A DNA stretch of 42,177 bases from a virus. The notes beneath the pieces were generated by a model. It did not search any database and was not told where the DNA came from. It worked only from the letters and a program-made list of their open reading frames with translations. A program made the position numbers and the translations under genes. Of the stretch, positions 38,617 through 42,177 are shown in pieces. Where the stretch lies: positions 1 through 42,177 of the IMG/VR virus record IMGVR_UViG_3300024259_000073, one strand, 5' to 3'. The first letter of the stretch is position 1; every line of letters starts with the position of its first letter.

Positions 38617-40182
38617 TTATGTGACACCTGATATTGATGGTGCGTATGATTTCTTTTTAGTTTTATTCATTTGTTCAAAACGTTTGGTGAAGTTAAAGGC
38701 ATAATATGTATATGCTTCACCGATATGCGAATGGATACTATGTTCCGGCACCTCAGATGTATTCATACCTGTCTTTGGTCGACGCATCTGCCAAGCAGAG
38801 AACATATCAATAGCCAGCGAGCAGACAGGTGAAATGCGGACTTGAGGAAGGAGATTCCTACCAGCAGCAACACGGGTTGCAATCTTCGTACGCTTGGAGC
38901 GGAATCTGATACCGTGCTTCCGTAAGATGTCTGCGTTGCTTTGACCAGAGGTTAAGGAACGGTTCTCGCCGGAATGTGGGTCACCGAAATGCAGAGCGGA
39001 CTTATAAGGTTTAGAATCTACAACATCAATGTAGTGAAGGATGTTATCTCCCTCTCCACGACCATCGTTCACATACTCGTCTATAATATAGTGCTTGCGT
39101 TTATGTGGGTCATGCTGAATCCAAAGGAGTGCTGTTTGGTCAAGACCAAAATCCCAGGCAACATATAATGGGAGAGCGGGGTCGTACTCAAGGTCTTCCT
39201 GTACGTGTACATCAAGGGCAAACTCCCCAAAAACCTTACCAGCCATAGATGCTTCGTAATCGATATCCAACTCCTGATAAACTTCTGCCATCGTTGCAGC
39301 ACGCTTACACTCACTATCATACCAAGGGGAACGTGGTTTCTCTAAGTCGTCATAATATATCTTTTCGGAGAACACAGGATGTAACGGCCAATGCAGGCGT
39401 AGGTATGGTTTCTCTTTCTTCCTATGGTCTTCAACAATCTGATAGAAGTAACAGTTCACACCTCTAGTATTCGGAGTGGATAGTGGTATACGACACTTGG
39501 TCGTAGCACTACATGATTGCCATGCAGCTCTATCTGTTTGCTCCCAAGATGTAAACTCATCAAAGAGAATTACTTTACGACGGTCAGAACGTCCAAAGTT
39601 TGTATTGTTGGATTCTCCGGCTATAGATGCAGAGTGTTGCGGGTGTACTAATATCATCGACTTATCATGCACACCTCGTTGGAGTGGAGGACATAAGAAT
39701 GATGGTAGCTTCTCTGTGATGTATCTCGCCTTTTCCAGCAGTGACTTAATATTTCCACGGGTATCTACGTTCTCAGCTTTCTGAGAACCGACAAGACATT
39801 CCCATTCATGGAAATTCCAACCCCATACTAGAATAGCAATCAGTAACCAAGACATACCCATATCACGAGATTTCTCAATCGGGAGGTCATAACCTTTGGT
39901 TATGGCTTTGATGATATGGTTGGCTGCTTGTTCCTGAAAATCCCAAAGGAGAAACGGAATATCCTTACCTTCCGGGGTTACGGAACGTGGATTCTGAATC
40001 CATATATAATTATTGGCAAAGAACTTAAATGAGTTACGGCAAAGATTATATGTAACAGGTTGAGTAAGTTGTGACTGGGGATTGTTAGGGTCAGTGAGTA
40101 ATTGATTATCAGTTCGTTCCTTAAGATGTTTCTTAAGAAGCCGCTGTTGCAGGCTGTTGGGTATAGGTTTTATTTCCAGCAT
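38617..40182 (-). CDS. terL: Terminase large subunit, 521 aa
   Basis: The ATPase half has EKSRDMGMSW (103-112; a deviant Walker A of the K-S-R-x-M-G-x-S-W type) and VILFDEF (Walker B, about 208-214). The nuclease half has VAWDFGLDQTALLWIQ (first Asp, about 338-345), later an FGDPHSGEN stretch, and near the C-terminus a Ser/His/Tyr part before the basic tail. It packages DNA into the prohead through the portal. The start overlaps the small terminase gene by 50 bases. Confidence 0.92.
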   Translation of the reverse strand: MLEIKPIPNSLQQRLLKKHLKERTDNQLLTDPNNPQSQLTQPVTYNLCRNSFKFFANNYIWIQNPRSVTPEGKDIPFLLWDFQEQAANHIIKAITKGYDLPIEKSRDMGMSWLLIAILVWGWNFHEWECLVGSQKAENVDTRGNIKSLLEKARYITEKLPSFLCPPLQRGVHDKSMILVHPQHSASIAGESNNTNFGRSDRRKVILFDEFTSWEQTDRAAWQSCSATTKCRIPLSTPNTRGVNCYFYQIVEDHRKKEKPYLRLHWPLHPVFSEKIYYDDLEKPRSPWYDSECKRAATMAEVYQELDIDYEASMAGKVFGEFALDVHVQEDLEYDPALPLYVAWDFGLDQTALLWIQHDPHKRKHYIIDEYVNDGRGEGDNILHYIDVVDSKPYKSALHFGDPHSGENRSLTSGQSNADILRKHGIRFRSKRTKIATRVAAGRNLLPQVRISPVCSLAIDMFSAWQMRRPKTGMNTSEVPEHSIHSHIGEAYTYYAFNFTKRFEQMNKTKKKSYAPSISGVT

Positions 40183-40675
40183 TGTTTTGAATATGACTAT
40201 TCAGCTGAGCACGAAGAAATTCTTCCTGCTTCTCTTTTGTGTCTAGGGCTCGGATAGTTTCTGCGACATCGAATCTTGTATGTGTGGTGTTAGTTTGTTT
40301 TATTTCTGTGGCACGGTTTAGATTAAGACGAGCAATGCGGTCCATCTTTTCAATAGCAGAAGACACCTTATCCATAAATAGATGAGGGTTCTCGGAGTTC
40401 TGGGCGTGGGTAATAGCTTCCTTGAGATAAGTAAGACCGGCATCGGTAAGCTCTTGGATAGCATCGGTTTGCTTGTCGAACTTTAGCTGAATGTTTTCTT
40501 CGGCTAGGCGTTTAGCTGATGTGTCTTCAGAGCGGAGGATTTGCTGAACCTTGGTTTGAGAGATTTTATAGTTCTCGGAAATGTTTGTAATAGAAAGACC
40601 GGACAGGTAGTCTGTCCGTACTGATACGGCGAGGTCTAATGGGGTCTCGGGTTTTATGAGTTTTTTATTAGGCAT
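40133..40675 (-). CDS. Terminase small subunit, 180 aa
   Basis: The N-terminal part carries a helix-turn-helix: LSGLSITNISENYKISQTKV (about 29-48), followed by a long helical region (60-130) for ring formation and a Gln/Asn/Thr-rich tail. It fits small terminases, which bind the packaging site. The gene starts the late unit; the packaging site is expected close by, perhaps in the palindromes upstream at 40929-41075. Confidence 0.82.
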   Translation of the reverse strand: MPNKKLIKPETPLDLAVSVRTDYLSGLSITNISENYKISQTKVQQILRSEDTSAKRLAEENIQLKFDKQTDAIQELTDAGLTYLKEAITHAQNSENPHLFMDKVSSAIEKMDRIARLNLNRATEIKQTNTTHTRFDVAETIRALDTKEKQEEFLRAQLNSHIQNNAGNKTYTQQPATAAS

Positions 40676-40784
40676 GGGGTTCTAATATACTTGGCATCCG
40701 ATACGAGCCTATGGAAGAAACTCATTGTATCGGGGGCAAAAGAAAGCCAACCAAATCGGAAGCTAAATATATTAGGATATAGTA

Positions 40785-40813
40785 ATTATACCATAGGACA
40801 GTGTTTAGGGCAA
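40785..40813 (-). promoter_or_regulatory. Late promoter upstream of the terminase genes
   Basis: On the minus strand TTGCCC (40813-40808), 17-nt spacer, TGG-TATAAT (40790-40785). The extended 15-mer TATGGTATAATTACT matches those at 9304 (+) and 22759 (-). Transcription should start near 40778 and read terminase and head genes. Confidence 0.82.
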
Positions 40814-40909
40814 GTTTATAAGCGTCAACCTTTGGAATCTGAAAAATGGATTGTAAATTCTGAGGGTGCCTATAATTAATACAGGGGGCGGGGGAGGGTG
40901 GGTTGGTCA

Positions 40910-40965
40910 GTTATGGCACGATTGGACATTTTTGTCAAGTTATGTTATAACAGCATTGACAAAAA
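40910..40965 (-). promoter_or_regulatory. Second late promoter with operator-like inverted repeat
   Basis: On the minus strand TTGACA (40938-40933), 17-nt spacer with TG at the extended -10, CATAAC (40915-40910). TTTTTGTCAA (40929-40938) and TTGACAAAAA (40956-40965) form a 10-bp inverted repeat, so a TTGACA box points outwards on each strand. The layout suggests divergent promoter boxes or a repressor site. Confidence 0.62.
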
Positions 40966-41030
40966 CAGCTATACATTATCTAATATAGCCCGCCACATAT
41001 TGAGCGGTGGGGATTTTGGCTAATGTTAGC

Positions 41031-41075
41031 GGATATTTATAGCACTTCGCTTAACATTGATTAAGCGAAGTGCTA
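41031..41075. repeat. Perfect 15-bp inverted repeat
   Basis: TAGCACTTCGCTTAA (41040-41054), six-base loop, TTAAGCGAAGTGCTA (41061-41075). The left part begins in a 16-nt segment (41031-41046) that also occurs, with one change, at 1-16. It lies about 360 bases upstream of the small terminase gene. A packaging site, operator or RNA hairpin is possible. Confidence 0.8.
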
Positions 41076-41080
41076 CACAC

Positions 41081-41299
41081 TAGCGACGGCTTAAAACAGC
41101 AACGGCTTAAACTGTCAACGGGATAAGTTTAAACTACTGACAACTACTAATACAGCACGCCACCAGACGCCACCAGACGCCGTCTAAGCCCTTTAAATGC
41201 TATACACGAGCCCCAGTCCTGACGCAATGCTATATATCTAGCCAAAAAATTTTCGCTCGCTCGCTGTCGCTCGCTCGCCGGCCGAGGCTAAAGCCTCGA
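41081..41299. repeat. Repeat-rich intergenic stretch before the origin-like dyad
   Basis: GACGGCTTAAA and AACGGCTTAAA near 41085 and 41100 resemble the CAAGCCGTC boxes of the dyad. CGCCACCAGA occurs twice in tandem near 41159. A GC-rich part contains GCTCGCTCGC twice (near 41254 and 41269). Hairpins CGAGGC/GCCTCG (41283-41298) and GTCGGC/GCCGAC (41310-41326) follow. No gene is seen. Confidence 0.65.
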
Positions 41300-41329
41300 C
41301 CAATAAGGAGTCGGCTACTCGCCGACAAG

Positions 41330-41416
41330 TTGACACCTACCAACATAATCAGTATAACCTACCGTTTCCTTGACAATATACACCAACAATCAGTATAACA
41401 TACCGTTTTCTTGACA
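41330..41416 (+). promoter_or_regulatory. Tandem promoter-like repeats, about 40-nt period
   Basis: Two copies carry TTGACA (41330-41335; 41370-41375), spacers of 17 and 18, and TATAAC (41353-41358; 41394-41399), and share AATCAGTATAAC and TACCGTTT. A third TTGACA (41411-41416) follows at the same period without a -10. They point rightwards into the dyad. They could be replication-priming promoters or tandem binding sites. Confidence 0.7.
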
Positions 41417-41459
41417 ATATCCACTGATTATCCTCAAACCAACAACACAACAAAGCCAG

Positions 41460-41718
41460 TGCGTCGACGGCTTGATGATAGCTGGAAAGTTCTGCCGTAT
41501 ACACCTTTTGACCAATAAACATCGCATCAAAGTGCTTGCTGTATACGGGTGTACGGCAAAAACGCTAACTTATATAACTTTATTATATATAATATCTACT
41601 ATTCTTAAATATACTATAACAGCCGTATACCCGTATACAGCAGGTGTTTTGACCAATAGAAATAGAGGGTTTGCTGTGTACGGCAAAAAAGTTTTGCTAT
41701 CAACAAGCCGTCGACGCA
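41460..41718. other. 259-bp dyad with AT-rich core, replication origin candidate
   Basis: Three sets of inverted arms share one centre near 41589. Outer arms: 41460-41482 with 41696-41718, 22 of 23 positions. Middle: GCCGTATAC (41494-41502) with GTGTACGGC (41676-41684). Inner: GCTGTATACGGGTGTACGGC (41538-41557) with 41622-41641, 19 of 20. The 64-nt core (41558-41621) is nearly all A and T and includes TATTATATATAATA. TTTTGACCAATA occurs twice (41506, 41647). SF3 initiators of P4 type bind such repeats beside an AT-rich region. Frames across it on both strands look spurious. Confidence 0.75.
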
Positions 41719-41900
41719 ATCCATAAGACGACTTAGCTTTTCCAACCATCTTAAGGTCATGCGACCTCCACATAAGACACAAATAAGGTGTGCGATTTGA
41801 CGACACCCGCACATTATGGCTTAATATACCCCCGCTAAAGACACAAACAAGGAACGCCCGCAAGCGGACGACCATTAGACCGCCGACGACTTGCCAGAGG

Positions 41901-41953
41901 CAAGCCGTCAAGCCGTCAAAAAGACTTGACAATCTCAGCCCATCTGCTATAAT
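41901..41953 (+). promoter_or_regulatory. Rightward early promoter with two upstream boxes
   Basis: TTGACA (41926-41931), 16-nt spacer, TATAAT (41948-41953). The spacer nearly repeats that of the promoter at 1737. Two overlapping CAAGCCGTC boxes (41901-41909, 41909-41917) sit just upstream; the same 9-mer forms the outer arms of the dyad. If the genome is circular, this promoter reads into the small-gene operon starting at 104, with a leader of about 320 nt. Confidence 0.8.
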
Positions 41954-41959
41954 GGAGAT

Positions 41960-42177
41960 AGCCCCCAAGAGTGCGACCAAATCAAATTGGCACTACTACG
42001 GGACAGTGAACAAGCAAAGGCACGCCACCGCTTCAGGCGGGGAATAAACACCCCGCCAGAGGCTCAAGGCTGACGCCTAAGCGACAAAACAATAACACTT
42101 AATCAATAACACCTACGCCCCGAAATTTGCCATACACGGCAATATAAGAGGCGAGGCACAACAAATGGAATATCAAA
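41960..42177 (+). other. Early leader with hairpins and one origin-like box
   Basis: No convincing gene is seen. A hairpin GGCGGGG / CCCCGCC (42036-42057) has an 8-base loop and no T run. TTGCCATACACGGCAA (42127-42142) matches TTGCTGTGTACGGCAA of the dyad (41671-41686) at 12 of 16 positions, the rest being transitions. The segment would be the 5' leader of the early operon in a circular genome. Confidence 0.55.

Noticed and set aside
40691-40879. 62-codon plus-strand frame over the late promoter
   Set aside because: It covers the minus-strand promoter, has no leader and no recognisable product.
41330-41416. CRISPR-like spaced repeats
   Set aside because: Only two full units, degenerate, and the repeated part is a promoter; no cas genes are present.
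41460-41718. Telomere-resolution site of a linear plasmid-phage
   Set aside because: The large palindrome fits in shape, but no protelomerase-like gene is recognised and the AT-rich core fits an origin better. Not fully excluded.
41472-41726. 84-codon plus-strand frame
   Set aside because: It spans the whole inverted-repeat structure and has no ribosome or leader signal.
41570-41980. 136-codon minus-strand frame
   Set aside because: It runs across the arms and AT core of the dyad, has no leader, and its composition (Leu/Arg-rich) is that of a frame forced by repeats.
41790-42047. 85-codon plus-strand frame at the early promoter
   Set aside because: It contains the -35 and -10 boxes, and its inner ATG falls within the -10 hexamer, so it cannot be made from that promoter.
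1-42177. Temperate phage
   Set aside because: No integrase, excisionase or CI-type repressor is recognised. The small HTH protein at the end of the late unit is not enough.

Overview
The window looks like the essentially complete genome of a tailed double-stranded DNA phage of the short-tailed (podovirus) type. A small and a large terminase, portal, scaffold-like protein, HK97-type capsid protein, head-tail adaptor candidate, nozzle-like protein, fibres and one very large internal protein occur in order. No tape-measure, tail-sheath or tail-tube gene was recognised. There is no integrase, lysogeny repressor, rRNA or recognisable tRNA. The DNA is AT-rich. Promoters look like ordinary sigma-70 sites (TTGACA / TATAAT), so the host is a bacterium, but most genes lack a Shine-Dalgarno (SD) sequence. 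The early genes instead share a TAACC-N9-ATG leader. Sigma-70 promoters without SD leaders would fit a host outside the well-studied groups (for example Patescibacteria), but that is inference. The first and last bases do not overlap visibly. I treat the molecule as circular or circularly permuted because the intergenic control region at 40.7-42.2 kb would join the start of the window.

Layout: (1) 104-1596 (+), seven small genes, most joined by a repeated 17-nt stop/start element and closed by a terminator. (2) 1737-5153 (+), a promoter and an attenuator-like leader, then a P4/D5-type SF3 helicase, a zinc-less CHC2-like protein, zinc-ribbon and DNA-binding proteins and an SSB-like protein. 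(3) 5154-7600 (+), a PD-(D/E)XK exonuclease and small genes separated by three strongly folded intergenic segments. (4) 7604-12128 (+), a C5-cytosine methyltransferase, small genes, two HNH proteins, a SNF2-like helicase and a RecU-like protein. (5) At 12125 the two transcription units converge: the stop codons overlap in a single CTAG and share a bidirectional terminator. (6) 12125-40675 (-), one late unit of about 28.5 kb, read from the terminases leftwards. It runs through head, surface and fibre proteins, a transferred-looking SD-rich cassette (24.5-26.3 kb), a lysis cassette, a structured leader with its own promoter (22.6-22.8 kb), adaptor, nozzle, fibre and internal protein, and ends with a 52-aa helix-turn-helix protein. 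(7) 40.68-42.18 kb, a noncoding control region with late promoters, palindromes, tandem promoter-like repeats and a 259-bp dyad with an AT-rich core that is the best replication-origin candidate.

How it works together (inference): the SF3 helicase probably melts the dyad origin, as the P4 alpha protein does at its origin. The SSB, exonuclease, SNF2 and RecU-like proteins handle recombination and repair, and the methyltransferase protects the DNA. Late transcription starts at 40.8-40.9 kb and makes the virion and lysis proteins. Three promoters share the same 15-nt extended -10 element and may form one regulatory class. The least explained parts are the dyad origin, the repeated non-SD leaders, and the structured RNAs at 5.2, 6.7, 7.2, 22.6 and 24.3 kb.
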